Assembly: GCA_017939755.1 (NCBI GenBank)
Contig: JAGBAJ010000011.1
Coordinates: 1 to 37,674, forward strand
Origin: Clostridia bacterium
Lineage (GTDB): Bacteria > Bacillota > Clostridia > TANB77 > CAG-508
Direction of reading: 5' to 3'
Length of the DNA stretch: 37,674 bases
Shown here: positions 1-7,990 of the stretch, piece after piece
Numbering within the stretch: the stretch's first letter is position 1
Layout: each line of letters begins with the position of its first letter
The notes under the pieces: model-generated
Told to the model about the DNA's origin: nothing
The model's input: only the letters and a program-made list of their open reading frames with translations
The model's database searches: none
Translations under genes and position numbers: made by a program

Positions 1-109
1 ATACCTCTTTGACTGCTGACTGTGTGAAGATTACTTCTTTTAACCCCTTACGCCCCTCTAGATTATATATCATATTACCTAGTGCGTGATAGTCTACTGG
101 TATTGACAT
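1..109 (-). CDS. Hypothetical protein, N-terminal fragment (cut by window edge)
   Basis: Reading leftward from an ATG at 109-107, an open frame runs to the window edge and begins MSIPVDYHALGNMIYNLEG. An AAGGAG ribosome binding site lies at 115-120, six bases from the start, which supports the call. Only 36 residues are visible and I do not recognise them. It is the last gene seen of the leftward series and probably shares a transcript with the gene ending at 127. Confidence 0.6.
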   Translation of the reverse strand, partial: MSIPVDYHALGNMIYNLEGRKGLKEVIFTQSAVKEV

Positions 110-126
110 AAGAACTCCTTTTAGTG

Positions 127-678
127 TTAGGACCATTTAGAGATTATACTTTGCACAGCCTCTAACTCTCTTAATTTTTTAATATAAGTACGAATAATAA
201 CTTCATCATATTGTTTTACCAAGAAACGAGCAAGATTAACTGCGGTGAAGTCACCACCATAATTTTCATAAAATTCTTTCTTTGGCATTAAATTATCAAA
301 AATCTTATTTAATTCATTTATCAATTTTTTACTTTTTAACTGCCCTTTAAAATTGGTTGATATTAAATATTCTCTTGCCCTTAATAACTCAATAGGTAAA
401 TATCTTTCATCTAAGTTGGCAATTTCATTTTGTAACTTATCTACAACCGACTTTATATTATCTATTTTTTTATTAAAAGCCCCATCTTTTTTCTTATTTT
501 CTTTTTTTAAATTTTCCAATTCGTCTTTAATTATACTAATTTGCTTAGTTAAACTTTCATCCACCTCTTTTAAAATAGAAGTAGTTTCTTGTAACGCATC
601 TGTTGTAGCATAGTTTTCAATTTTTAAATAATAATCGCTATTTTGCGCCGTGTCTACTGTTAAATTTGTTGTCTTCAT
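127..678 (-). CDS. Hypothetical coiled-coil protein
   Basis: A 183-residue protein with no family I recognise. Residues of about 28-95 are rich in Lys, Glu, Leu and Ile in heptad-like spacing, which suggests a long coiled coil (for example LKEVDESLTKQISIIKDELE). A more mixed, probably globular C-terminal part of about 90 residues follows. There is no signal peptide or membrane segment. It lies 17 bases downstream of the next gene upstream and is probably co-transcribed with it. A structural or scaffold role is possible for a coiled-coil phage protein, but nothing in the sequence shows it. Confidence 0.7.
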   Translation of the reverse strand: MKTTNLTVDTAQNSDYYLKIENYATTDALQETTSILKEVDESLTKQISIIKDELENLKKENKKKDGAFNKKIDNIKSVVDKLQNEIANLDERYLPIELLRAREYLISTNFKGQLKSKKLINELNKIFDNLMPKKEFYENYGGDFTAVNLARFLVKQYDEVIIRTYIKKLRELEAVQSIISKWS

Positions 679-695
679 TATTTTCTTCCTTTTTT

Positions 696-923
696 CTATA
701 TTATTTCTATTTCCCTTATCTTAGAATTTTTAACTGCTTGCTTAGTTAAAAGCGCTGTAGCCTTAAAAAATTTTAAATATCTCTCTGCGTCTTCTTTAGT
801 AGCAAAGGTTTGAGCCCCAGGAAGCCCCTCTTCAAATAAAATCAACTCTTTCCCTATTTCATTCAGCGTTCGTTTTAAATAATTAACTTTATTTAATTTG
901 GAACCAATTACGTAGGCCTTCAT
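696..923 (-). CDS. Small hypothetical protein
   Basis: A 75-residue protein beginning MKAYVIGSKLNKVNYLKRTL, with an AAGGAG ribosome binding site about 12 bases before the ATG. The text suggests a small alpha/beta fold: a beta strand (KAYVIGS), helices, then 'ATKEDAERYLKFFK', a pattern common in small phage proteins. There are no cysteine motifs and no membrane segment. Function unknown. It sits in a leftward run of small genes. Confidence 0.65.
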   Translation of the reverse strand: MKAYVIGSKLNKVNYLKRTLNEIGKELILFEEGLPGAQTFATKEDAERYLKFFKATALLTKQAVKNSKIREIEII

Positions 924-938
924 TATAGTCTTAACTCC

Positions 939-1490
939 TTATCCATTTTTCGCATTCCTTTTAAATATTTTTTCCTGCTCTTTTATATATTTTTTAATTT
1001 CTTCAATTTTTACGTTATAACTCTCATTTAATTTATTTATATCTTCTATTTGCTCTGTAATCAATTTCAAATCTTTATCATCAGGGCAAAAACAATTTCC
1101 TTCTCTAAATAATTGGTTAACGCGATTAATGGATTCAAAATAACATTTTCGTCGTTCTAAAGTTACCAACATTTTTTTATTTATTTTAATTTTATTACGC
1201 AACTGTTTAATATGTTCAAGGGGAAGCCGATTTCTTTGTTCATATTCTTTTTTAAGTTGCTGTCTATGTAATTTTTCCTCTTGTTTCTTTTTTTCTGCAG
1301 CCTGTCTTTGTGCTCTATTCTTTCGCGCTCTTTCTTCGCTCTCAATATAATCTAATACCCACTGTTCATCATCAAAGTCGTCTATTTCTGCACAAGGAGG
1401 ATAAATGGGATTTCCACCATAACACTTAACTCCCCCACTACAATACCCGTGTAGCGACAGTTGGCAATTTTCGCAGCTTAATTCTTTCAT
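939..1490 (-). CDS. Cys-rich N-terminus plus coiled-coil hypothetical protein
   Basis: A 183-residue protein. The first 35 residues hold six cysteines (CENC, then YC, KC, PPC and others), consistent with a small zinc-binding or disulfide-stabilised knot. Residues of about 50-90 are a charged helix rich in Arg, Lys, Glu and Gln. A second helical region follows, with a short FCPDD segment in between. Its ATG overlaps the stop of the gene upstream (TAATG), so translation is probably coupled. Related Cys-rich leaders occur in the next two genes upstream. Function unknown. Confidence 0.7.
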   Translation of the reverse strand: MKELSCENCQLSLHGYCSGGVKCYGGNPIYPPCAEIDDFDDEQWVLDYIESEERARKNRAQRQAAEKKKQEEKLHRQQLKKEYEQRNRLPLEHIKQLRNKIKINKKMLVTLERRKCYFESINRVNQLFREGNCFCPDDKDLKLITEQIEDINKLNESYNVKIEEIKKYIKEQEKIFKRNAKNG

Positions 1491-2080
1491 TATGTACCCT
1501 CTTTTGTCTCACATAATTTATGTAGTAGTTTTACATACCAAACATTGTTAATATCGTCTTCAGTTATTTCTTTTAGTTCTTTCTCGCTTTCAATTTCTCC
1601 CCACCAACTTTCATAGCCAAATATAATTTTTTTAAGTTCAGGAACAAATATTGCAGGATTTCCGTCTTTCTTAACTTCTAAAATATTGGTATTTGGATTA
1701 TAGGAAGAATATATTTGCGTAGGCATATCCCCTATATAAAAACCTAAATATGTTTTATTTTGATATTCTTCCCCACAGGGCTTAATTTTTACCAAACTTC
1801 CCATTTTATGGCAAAAACCTTTATTATAATCAAATTTATCAGTTTTTATTTCTTTTACAGCAATAGGGTATTCTAACCATGCATTTTCAAAGTCATCACA
1901 GCAAATACCTCTCATTAAATTATGTTTCTTAGTTGAATTTTCTAGCCAATTACTAACCTTTTGTATCTCTTCACTGCAAAGTTCTGCGTATTCAGGCATT
2001 GACTTTAATTTATCGCAATGCACAAATAATCCGCCGTGCCTACAATTCATGCAACATTTCTTACTCAATTCTTTATCCAT
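1490..2080 (-). CDS. Hypothetical protein with N-terminal Cys cluster
   Basis: I place the start at the ATG at 2080 (MDKELSKKCCMNC), 12 codons inside the longest open frame, because a GGAGGT ribosome binding site lies at 2092-2097 and the gene upstream ends at 2082. The protein is 196 residues. Its N-terminal 70 residues hold paired cysteines (CCMNC, HC, CSEE, CCDDF), typical of a zinc-binding domain. The middle has a beta-rich segment (LGFYIGDMPTQIYSSYN). Function unknown. Its stop overlaps the start of the next gene by one base. Confidence 0.7.
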   Translation of the reverse strand: MDKELSKKCCMNCRHGGLFVHCDKLKSMPEYAELCSEEIQKVSNWLENSTKKHNLMRGICCDDFENAWLEYPIAVKEIKTDKFDYNKGFCHKMGSLVKIKPCGEEYQNKTYLGFYIGDMPTQIYSSYNPNTNILEVKKDGNPAIFVPELKKIIFGYESWWGEIESEKELKEITEDDINNVWYVKLLHKLCETKEGT

Positions 2081-2081
2081 A

Positions 2082-2360
2082 TTAATTCCATACCTCCAAC
2101 TTAACAGGAGGCGCACAATAAGGACAAGTATTTTGGAAAGGACTCATAACTCCGCCGCACTTAGGGCACACCCAACCTCGTAAAAAATTATTATTATCAC
2201 CATTATTTTTAGAAGCATCGTCCCCAAAAACAGTTTCTCCCCCTATTGTTACATATTCTACATTTCCACAGTCTGGACAGGTATACGAATATTTAGGAGG
2301 ATAACTCGTTAAAACCTTGTTATCCCGTTTCATTTCTGCCCCGCATTTTTTACATTTCAT
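2082..2360 (-). CDS. Double zinc-ribbon protein
   Basis: A 92-residue protein with four CxxC pairs: CKKC at residues 3-6, CPDC about 25 residues later, CPKC, then CPYC near the C-terminus. This is the standard layout of two zinc ribbons. Such proteins often bind nucleic acid or partner proteins in phages, but no specific role is visible. It is packed between neighbours with one-base gaps, so it belongs to the same transcript as the genes on both sides. Confidence 0.75.
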   Translation of the reverse strand: MKCKKCGAEMKRDNKVLTSYPPKYSYTCPDCGNVEYVTIGGETVFGDDASKNNGDNNNFLRGWVCPKCGGVMSPFQNTCPYCAPPVKLEVWN

Positions 2361-2361
2361 A

Positions 2362-2610
2362 TTATTTTTCTCCTTTTAAATTATAATATTTTTCTAATAA
2401 TTGCTTATAAGTAGGCCTATAACTCTTATTTTTTCTTAATTTCTCTATCTCCTCAAGGGTGTAAGGTATCTCTTCTGACTCTTCACAATCCCAGCAGAGA
2501 TAGCGTTGTACAACTTTTCCACATACCACAGGACAATCTTTATTTCCATACTTACACCCGTGTATATAACAGCAATGCGTAATATGCACTCCGTATTCTT
2601 TTTCATCCAT
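2362..2610 (-). CDS. Small Cys-rich phage protein
   Basis: The start is placed at the ATG at 2610 (MDEKEYGVHITHCCYIHGC); a GTG at 2622 is the alternative and would overlap the upstream gene. The protein is 82 residues. It holds a dense cysteine/histidine set (HCC, HGCKYG, CPVVCG, CWDCEE), consistent with a treble-clef or similar zinc site, followed by a helical tail. I believe similar CxxHGCKYG proteins are common in Bacillota phages, but I cannot assign a function. Confidence 0.65.
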   Translation of the reverse strand: MDEKEYGVHITHCCYIHGCKYGNKDCPVVCGKVVQRYLCWDCEESEEIPYTLEEIEKLRKNKSYRPTYKQLLEKYYNLKGEK

Positions 2611-2614
2611 AATT

Positions 2615-4525
2615 TTAAGCACCCTTGTTAATTTTTCTTTTTAACTCTTTTAATTTTGATTTAGATAATACTATACTTATATGACACCCAAAGTCTTCAA
2701 ATGGATCTCTTATCTCATTCATTGGATCGGTAAATTCTAAAATGCTATTTCCAGTATAAGGTTTCCACGAGTACAAAGAGTAAGCGCCCGACCTTGAGTA
2801 AAAATGTTTACTTAACACCTTAGGCAACTCTCCATTTGCTAAATTAAAGAATTTTTCTAAATCACTATGGCTTCTTAATATTAATTCTATTTCACAGTAC
2901 TTTCTATCGTTATCATTAGCAAACCAAATATAATTTCTTGTACCATATAAACTATAATAAATATTACCATAGTCAGTTTCAGTATAACCATCATATCTAG
3001 CGAAAGATTGTTTATGTTCATTTTCAAAAGTTTTTAAACTATAAGTATCTAAATTGTCATCATCTCTAAATGATTCCCAAAACATCTTTCTATTATCTTT
3101 TTCATCACTACAATAACTATTTTTATAATTATCTTTAAACCCATCCCTATCAGGTGTTTCTATAATTGTTTTAATTATTGATTTAATATTTTTAGTGATA
3201 TTAATTCTTTGCCACTCTTCTAATTTCTTACGTCCTTCATAATTATCTTGTTCTTTTAAGCAAGTTTCTATATGATCCTTTTGCTGTTTTCTGATATTCC
3301 ACCAAATATATTTTTCAACTGTTTCTTTATCACCAATAAAACTTTTTAATGTAGGTAGTTCTGTTTTCAATGGGTATTGATCAATTAAGTAATCAAATAT
3401 TGAATTTGAATATGATTTACCTTCATATCTATAAGAATATGCTTTAATATTATTTGGAGGAATAGGTAACTGTAATTCATTACATGATACTAAAGTTTTA
3501 GAATCTTTGTGTGGTAATAATTTTACTTCAGATGAGAAATATTTCCTATTAAAATTTTCTTCTATTGAATTGCAAAAATATTTGTTGTAAATTAAAGTCA
3601 TTATTAAAGTAGAATATATAATACCTTCATCATCAAATAGATCAACTATATTATGCCCATTTTCTCTTGCATTATTATTAAAAGGTAGCAATATTTGATT
3701 TACGTGCTCATTTGATTGCTTTATCTTATCTAAATTATAATAAGGTAACCAATCATAGTCTATTTTATCTCTCATAGCTCTGCCAGGATTTCTAGATTTA
3801 AAAGCTCCTTCAGGACTATCATAAGTAACTCTATCTGATACAACCCAAACGGTTCCATTATTCTTAAAACCAAAAGCAAAAAAAGAATCTAAATTATTAT
3901 CATAATATTCATCTTCAATCTTTTCGTTTGTTCTATCTATTAAAGCCATACATATAAAATTATCTTCACTTGCATTTTTCATTTTATCCACAAATAATTT
4001 TAAATGCTGAAATCTATATAATCTAGGGAGTATTGTTACATTTTTATTTATTTTAGTTTCGCCTTCACTAAACTTTTCATGTTTAAAAGAATATTTATTA
4101 TTAAACTTTTCAATAGCTTTAGTTATAATATTTTCTATCTTTTTAATCTTCTCTATATCTTCTTTAGTATAATTTTTACCTAATACAGATGCGTGTTTAA
4201 TAATTAAATTAATAAATTTATTATAAACTTCGCCAACCTCACCTTCATACAATAGTTTTCTTAATCTATCAAACTTAGGTTTTAAGTCATCCCACTCACC
4301 ATTTATTAGATCTTCTATAGTACATTGATGTTCTTTAATAAAAGTTTTATAAGCTTCTATCATAGTTAAAATACTTAACAGTCCAGTTTTATCCATATCT
4401 AAATAACTCTTGGCCTTACTACACAACCAATCGCTTTCTACCCCCATTCTGATAGAACAGTCTTGAGGATTTTTGCCAGTCGCCATTAAGTATGCTTCAA
4501 AAATTTTTTCTAACTTGTTAATCAT
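2615..4525 (-). CDS. Large hypothetical protein (about 636 aa)
   Basis: The start is the ATG at 4525 (MINKLEKIFEAYLMATGK), preceded by AAGAGG and by a strong promoter (4546-4574); the frame is open 12 codons further upstream, but that stretch is the promoter and 5' leader. I do not recognise the family. The first 110 residues are helical, and the rest is a mixed alpha/beta sequence rich in Asn, Asp, Tyr and Lys, without membrane segments, Walker motifs or Cys pairs. The part around VWVVSDR and RNPGRAMRDK looks the most conserved in character. It is the largest unknown gene of the window and starts its own transcription unit. Confidence 0.75.
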   Translation of the reverse strand: MINKLEKIFEAYLMATGKNPQDCSIRMGVESDWLCSKAKSYLDMDKTGLLSILTMIEAYKTFIKEHQCTIEDLINGEWDDLKPKFDRLRKLLYEGEVGEVYNKFINLIIKHASVLGKNYTKEDIEKIKKIENIITKAIEKFNNKYSFKHEKFSEGETKINKNVTILPRLYRFQHLKLFVDKMKNASEDNFICMALIDRTNEKIEDEYYDNNLDSFFAFGFKNNGTVWVVSDRVTYDSPEGAFKSRNPGRAMRDKIDYDWLPYYNLDKIKQSNEHVNQILLPFNNNARENGHNIVDLFDDEGIIYSTLIMTLIYNKYFCNSIEENFNRKYFSSEVKLLPHKDSKTLVSCNELQLPIPPNNIKAYSYRYEGKSYSNSIFDYLIDQYPLKTELPTLKSFIGDKETVEKYIWWNIRKQQKDHIETCLKEQDNYEGRKKLEEWQRINITKNIKSIIKTIIETPDRDGFKDNYKNSYCSDEKDNRKMFWESFRDDDNLDTYSLKTFENEHKQSFARYDGYTETDYGNIYYSLYGTRNYIWFANDNDRKYCEIELILRSHSDLEKFFNLANGELPKVLSKHFYSRSGAYSLYSWKPYTGNSILEFTDPMNEIRDPFEDFGCHISIVLSKSKLKELKRKINKGA

Positions 4526-4545
4526 CTCTACCTCTTTCTTCTTAA

Positions 4546-4582
4546 ATATAACAAAAAACACTTGGTTTTGTCAAGTGTTTTT
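4546..4582 (-). promoter_or_regulatory. Overlapping terminator hairpin and sigma-A promoter
   Basis: Perfect 11-bp stem: AAAAACACTTG (4554-4564) pairs with CAAGTGTTTTT (4572-4582) around a 7-nt loop. Read leftward, the hairpin ends in a T-run and so looks like the terminator of the gene ending at 4592. The same DNA reads leftward TTGACA (4574-4569), a 17-base spacer, then TTATAT (4551-4546), a good promoter for the 636-residue gene. The -35 box therefore lies within the hairpin. Confidence 0.7.
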
Positions 4583-4591
4583 AAAGTATGA

Positions 4592-5119
4592 TTAAATTTT
4601 TTCAAAAACTATTTGTCGAGGCAATATACCTTTTCCTATAAAACAACTTGCAAAAGTTATTTTATTTTGTACCACTCCTTCCTCATTTGTAAATTTAATG
4701 CGTCTATTAAAGAAAAGCGTTTGCATCTCACTCCCATCTCCAAATAATTTACTTAACGCACTATCATTAAACCAAGTAGCAGGCATTAATAGTAAAAATG
4801 GCTTATTAAAAGATAAAGCTCTTTCAAAAATACCTTTCTTGTTCGTGAAAGGACTATTGCTTATAATATAGTCCCAAGACTCTTTGGGTTCATATTTATA
4901 AAAATCTTGTCCATATTTAATATGAGAAAAAATTACTTTAATGCCATTGTCTCGAAACACTTTTACAAATTCACTTGTTTCGTCATCAAATGGACACCAC
5001 ACCACCTTACTTTTATCTATATATTTAACAAGTGGTAAAACAGCGTAGGCGGGCGTTTTTTGCTCATCATTTGCTCCAGGTGAATACAACACCTCTTGAG
5101 GAATTTGCTTATTACTCAT
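4592..5119 (-). CDS. Methyltransferase-fold protein with NSPF motif
   Basis: A 175-residue protein. The segment WDYIISNSPFTNKKGIFERA corresponds to motif IV of N6-adenine-type DNA methyltransferases, where (D/N/S)PP(Y/F) is usual. Here the second residue pair is SP, not PP. The N-terminal WCPFDDETSEF may correspond to the cofactor-binding region, but a clear SAM-binding glycine motif is missing. I recall similar short phage proteins being annotated as methyltransferases or as a putative sugar-phosphate nucleotidyltransferase. A non-catalytic or altered-specificity version is possible. It overlaps the next gene upstream by eight bases and lies close to a second, more canonical methyltransferase. 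Confidence 0.6.
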   Translation of the reverse strand: MSNKQIPQEVLYSPGANDEQKTPAYAVLPLVKYIDKSKVVWCPFDDETSEFVKVFRDNGIKVIFSHIKYGQDFYKYEPKESWDYIISNSPFTNKKGIFERALSFNKPFLLLMPATWFNDSALSKLFGDGSEMQTLFFNRRIKFTNEEGVVQNKITFASCFIGKGILPRQIVFEKI

Positions 5120-5426
5120 CTTCTTCCCCCATTAACTCATCATCTACCTTTGGATAAATTTCCTTTTGTATACCCCTAGCCAAGTGAAGCAAGTCTACCT
5201 CATCCATTTCTTCAAGAACGGAATAAATATTATCCATCCAATCTCCTTCATAAGAAGACCCTAAATAATCATCGCCATTATATACCACCGCAATTGTTCT
5301 AGGCGTAAAAGTTAGACCCATTCTTTGCTCTAAAACTCTTTTATAACCTGAATCATACTCCAACGACGTGTTACCAGCTATTGACATATCATCTACTATT
5401 CTACTAATTAATTCTTCTTTTGTCAT
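5112..5426 (-). CDS. Hypothetical acidic protein
   Basis: The start is placed at the ATG at 5426 (MTKEELISRIVDDMS), which follows an AGGAGTT site; the frame is open six codons further upstream. The protein is 104 residues and acidic, with a probable helical N-terminus, a short beta region (TIAVVYNGDDYLGSSYEG) and an acidic tail (DDELMGEEDE). There are no recognisable catalytic motifs. It lies between the two methyltransferase-like genes and overlaps one of them, so it may belong to the same functional group; that is inference from position only. Confidence 0.65.
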   Translation of the reverse strand: MTKEELISRIVDDMSIAGNTSLEYDSGYKRVLEQRMGLTFTPRTIAVVYNGDDYLGSSYEGDWMDNIYSVLEEMDEVDLLHLARGIQKEIYPKVDDELMGEEDE

Positions 5427-5434
5427 ATTAACTC

Positions 5435-6031
5435 CTACAACCATCTAATAATCGGCTCCGTCTTGCTTCCTTTTTGCCAAATAAACCAACTATAGCTCAC
5501 AGCCGAGCCCGAAACATTTTCAAATTCTGCGTTTTTTGCACAGATAATTCTTTCGCTATGTACATAAACATATTTTGGAGGGAATTTTTCAAATAAACTT
5601 TTTCTACCTTTACTTTCTAAAAATGTGGTTTTTAAAAACATTATAACATATTCCCCTTCATCAATTAAGTTTAGAGCGTGCTCCACAAATTCTTTGGCCA
5701 TAGCATAAGGAGGATTTGTTAAAACCGAATATCCTTTAGGCAACTCTTGTATAGTAAAAAAATCACACACTTTATCTAAAGGATAATTTCTTTGTACTAT
5801 ATCATAAGATAATACAGAATGCCCCAACTGTTTCAACATTTCAGATAAATGACCTTCACCCGCCGAAACCTCTACAATATTTTTTGGAATTGTAAATTTT
5901 TCAGACAACATAGCAACAGCCATAGGATCTGTTGCATAAAAGTCTCTTTTTTCTCTTTCTACCTCTGCGTGATTTGACGCTGCTAACATTTTCCACACAG
6001 ACGTTGCATTACCTCTCCAATCTTTTTTCAT
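5435..6031 (-). CDS. DNA methyltransferase-like protein (NPPY motif)
   Basis: A 198-residue Rossmann-fold methyltransferase candidate. Residues of about 53-64 (VEVSAGEGHLSE) match the SAM-binding motif I, SYDIVQ follows as the acidic loop, and VLTNPPYAM is the catalytic motif IV typical of N6-adenine and N4-cytosine methyltransferases. The protein is short, with no separate target-recognition domain visible. No restriction endonuclease gene is adjacent, so an orphan methyltransferase that protects or marks phage DNA is the natural reading. It could instead act on RNA. The C-terminus ends at 5435, just before the start of the next gene. Confidence 0.75.
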   Translation of the reverse strand: MKKDWRGNATSVWKMLAASNHAEVEREKRDFYATDPMAVAMLSEKFTIPKNIVEVSAGEGHLSEMLKQLGHSVLSYDIVQRNYPLDKVCDFFTIQELPKGYSVLTNPPYAMAKEFVEHALNLIDEGEYVIMFLKTTFLESKGRKSLFEKFPPKYVYVHSERIICAKNAEFENVSGSAVSYSWFIWQKGSKTEPIIRWL

Positions 6032-6039
6032 TTGTTCTC

Positions 6040-6543
6040 CTAATATGATGTTGTAATTATGGGCTCAACCCTCTCTCTTTTATCCATTGATGAAATACAC
6101 TCTCGTAAATTTAATAAAATTAACTTCTTTTTAATTTGCATATCTTCATATATATCTGCCGCTTTCTTAATCGCTTGTTTGTATACAAGTTGATACCTGT
6201 TTAAATTTTTTACCTCAATCAAATCAAAACCGTACTCTTTCCACTTAGGATTTTTAACCATCTCTTTTTTAAAATCTTCATAAGAATGATTGTCTAAACT
6301 AATATAGAGTGGAGATAACATTGTAATTATATTGCCACCTGCAGTTTCATATGTTATAACGTGCCCCTCACAGCACCCTACCGTTTGATAATTTCTTGTT
6401 TGCAATAATTGGATATGTTCTATAATGTTGGGGTCTAAACCTAATACGCTCCCCCCACAATCACACTCTCCCTGTCTCTTATAACATTTATTGCAAATAT
6501 ATTCCCAAGGTACTTGCTCTTGTTTAAGAATTTTTCTTTTCAT
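6040..6543 (-). CDS. Zinc-finger-containing hypothetical protein
   Basis: A 167-residue protein. The N-terminal CNKCYKRQGECDCGG is a compact set of cysteines suited to zinc binding. A second segment, TVGCCEGH, follows about 30 residues later. The remainder alternates beta strands and helices (PLYISLDNHSYEDFKKEM) and ends in a basic helix. I recall phage proteins with a GCCEGH-type segment but cannot name a function. It overlaps the gene upstream by 20 bases, which indicates coupling. Confidence 0.65.
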   Translation of the reverse strand: MKRKILKQEQVPWEYICNKCYKRQGECDCGGSVLGLDPNIIEHIQLLQTRNYQTVGCCEGHVITYETAGGNIITMLSPLYISLDNHSYEDFKKEMVKNPKWKEYGFDLIEVKNLNRYQLVYKQAIKKAADIYEDMQIKKKLILLNLRECISSMDKRERVEPIITTSY

Positions 6544-6817
6544 TAAGCAAATCTCCTAAATTAGTTATTTTATTAATTATATCTCCATTTCCCTTTCTTT
6601 TTATTTCTTTTAATTCAATTTTTTTATCTAAAGACCAATTGATTAAATATTTCAAGCTATCTTCCTTGGAACAAGAGAATTTATCTATAATTTGTGACAT
6701 ATACTCTGGTAGCTCTAAAACATCTACATGAGTTTTATTTAATACACTAATTATTTTATCTCTATACATTCTATTTCCTCGTAACATTTCTTTTCTTGCT
6801 AAATAACTAAGTGCCAT
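6524..6817 (-). CDS. Small hypothetical protein, first gene of its operon
   Basis: A 97-residue, mostly helical protein (MALSYLARKEMLRGNRMYRD...). A GGAGAG site precedes the ATG, and a TTGACA promoter lies at 6863-6868. It is the first gene after the promoter, and four or more genes follow leftward with overlaps or short gaps. There is no zinc motif or membrane segment. A small helix-turn-helix fold is possible but not demonstrated. Function unknown. Confidence 0.65.
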   Translation of the reverse strand: MALSYLARKEMLRGNRMYRDKIISVLNKTHVDVLELPEYMSQIIDKFSCSKEDSLKYLINWSLDKKIELKEIKRKGNGDIINKITNLGDLLNEKKNS

Positions 6818-6839
6818 TTTCTCTCCTTTCGCATATTAT

Positions 6840-6868
6840 ATATATCATATTTTATTACCCTCTGTCAA
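6840..6868 (-). promoter_or_regulatory. Sigma-A promoter, leftward
   Basis: Read leftward: TTGACA at 6868-6863, a 17-base spacer, then ATATAT at 6845-6840, within a TATATATAAT run that offers alternative -10 choices. It stands directly after a terminator hairpin (6876-6907) and 23 bases before the ATG at 6817. Confidence 0.6.
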
Positions 6869-6875
6869 GAAAAAT

Positions 6876-6907
6876 AAAGAGAAAGTAGAAAATTCTACCT
6901 TCTCTTT
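6876..6907 (-). terminator. Rho-independent terminator
   Basis: An inverted repeat of 15 bases with one mismatch: AAAGAGAAAGTAGAA (6876-6890) against TTCTACCTTCTCTTT (6893-6907). In the leftward direction it follows the gene ending at 6934 and is followed by TTTATTTTTC. It separates that gene from the next promoter. Confidence 0.65.
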
Positions 6908-6933
6908 TACGTGCATAGATTAAATAATTTATA

Positions 6934-7299
6934 TTAACGGAAAAAATGATTTATTAATTCACTGAAAATTGTCAATGGATTTGTTGAAATACGATATGTG
7001 GTATGATACTCACCATAATCTTTAATAAACTTATTTCTTAATTCTAAATAAATATTCCATTTATCCTGTAATTCTTTTGAGCAAGTTTTTTGAAACTCTT
7101 TAAATTCTTCCAAAGCGGTTTCAATCTCTTTAGCGCGTCTAGACCTCTCGCTTTCTCTTTGCTCTCTTTCTTTTTTTATTCTGGCCAAACGTTTTTCCTT
7201 CTCTTTTTGTTCTGCCTTAAATTTTTCTTCTGCGGCCAAACATTCCTCTTCGGTTTCATAAACTAGGCCTGTAATATCTGATTTATAAAATGTTTTCAT
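6934..7299 (-). CDS. Hypothetical coiled-coil protein
   Basis: The start is the ATG at 7299 (MKTFYKSDITGLVYETEEEC), preceded by AGGAGG at 7311-7316. The longer open frame back to 7410 runs through the promoter and is not used. The protein is 121 residues. The first 20 look like a small beta hairpin (YKSDITGLVYETEEEC), and residues 25-75 are a very charged helix (Lys, Arg, Glu) likely to form a coiled coil. Monocistronic: its own promoter lies upstream and a terminator downstream. Function unknown. Confidence 0.65.
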   Translation of the reverse strand: MKTFYKSDITGLVYETEEECLAAEEKFKAEQKEKEKRLARIKKEREQRESERSRRAKEIETALEEFKEFQKTCSKELQDKWNIYLELRNKFIKDYGEYHTTYRISTNPLTIFSELINHFFR

Positions 7300-7350
7300 T
7301 CTCTCTTGTCCCTCCTGTAGAATGTGTATAAGATTTCTATGCACATAATT

Positions 7351-7379
7351 ATTATAACTAATATTTAACAAAAAGTCAA
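7351..7379 (-). promoter_or_regulatory. Sigma-A promoter, leftward
   Basis: Read leftward: TTGACT (7379-7374), a 17-base spacer, TATAAT (7356-7351). It lies within the 3' end of the gene that ends at 7376 and about 50 bases before the ATG at 7299. It is one of the closest matches to the consensus in the window. Confidence 0.7.
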
Positions 7380-7678
7380 ATTTCTCTACCCACCTGGTCA
7401 AATAAATCATATAAATGAGAAGTTTGCATTTTTTTAATATTATTCACCAAAAAACGCTCCATCTGCTTAGATACTGACATATTAACATTGGTTGGCATAT
7501 TTTTAGAACTTCTATGATCGCTAATACGAACAGTTTTTTTCCTTCCTTTATATAAAAATCGAATATAATAACTAGGGGTACTTTTTGACTCTTTTAACTG
7601 ATATTCAACTCCATTAAAATCTTTTACAATTTTATCTAAAATTTTAATTAATTCTTGCTTATCTACTAATTTTTTCAT
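7376..7678 (-). CDS. Small basic hypothetical protein
   Basis: A 100-residue basic protein. It contains an alternating beta pattern (YYIRFLYKGRKKTVRISDH) flanked by helices, a layout seen in small nucleic-acid-binding or nuclease-inhibitor-like phage proteins. There are no catalytic motifs. The AGGGGG site upstream of the ATG at 7678 is good. It is the last gene of the unit before the independent promoter at 7351-7379. Function unknown. Confidence 0.6.
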   Translation of the reverse strand: MKKLVDKQELIKILDKIVKDFNGVEYQLKESKSTPSYYIRFLYKGRKKTVRISDHRSSKNMPTNVNMSVSKQMERFLVNNIKKMQTSHLYDLFDQVGREI

Positions 7679-7693
7679 TTGTACCCCCTTAAA

Positions 7694-7990
7694 TTATAAA
7701 TAATTTCTTCCAAATATTTGTAAAAAATTTAATTCTGGAAAAGTGGCCTCAAACTCTGCTTGAGTTAATGCTTTTAACCTATTCCACAATTGCTGATTAA
7801 AATGTACTCCTTGCGGTCCTTGATGACAATTCCAGCACAAATGACAAACACAACCATATTGAGTAGATTTTTTTCGATTGGCTGCCGAAAACACATGATG
7901 TACCTCAGTAGGCCCTCTTTTTTTACAAAGAAAACATACCCCCTCAACAGTATCTAAAATAGGCTCTGGATATTTATTCTTTATCGCCAT
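7694..7990 (-). CDS. HNH-like zinc endonuclease family protein
   Basis: The start is placed at the ATG at 7990 (MAIKNKYPEPILD), with AAGGA upstream; a longer frame back to 8086 would run deep into the kinase gene. The protein is 98 residues. CFLCKKRG, EVHHVF, CHLCWNCHQG and VHFN form the C..C / HH / C..C / H layout of HNH-fold phage proteins related to the Ref/NinG-like group. The HH pair suits metal-dependent DNA cleavage. It overlaps the kinase gene by 17 bases. A role in recombination or DNA processing is likely, but the substrate is unknown. Confidence 0.7.
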   Translation of the reverse strand: MAIKNKYPEPILDTVEGVCFLCKKRGPTEVHHVFSAANRKKSTQYGCVCHLCWNCHQGPQGVHFNQQLWNRLKALTQAEFEATFPELNFLQIFGRNYL

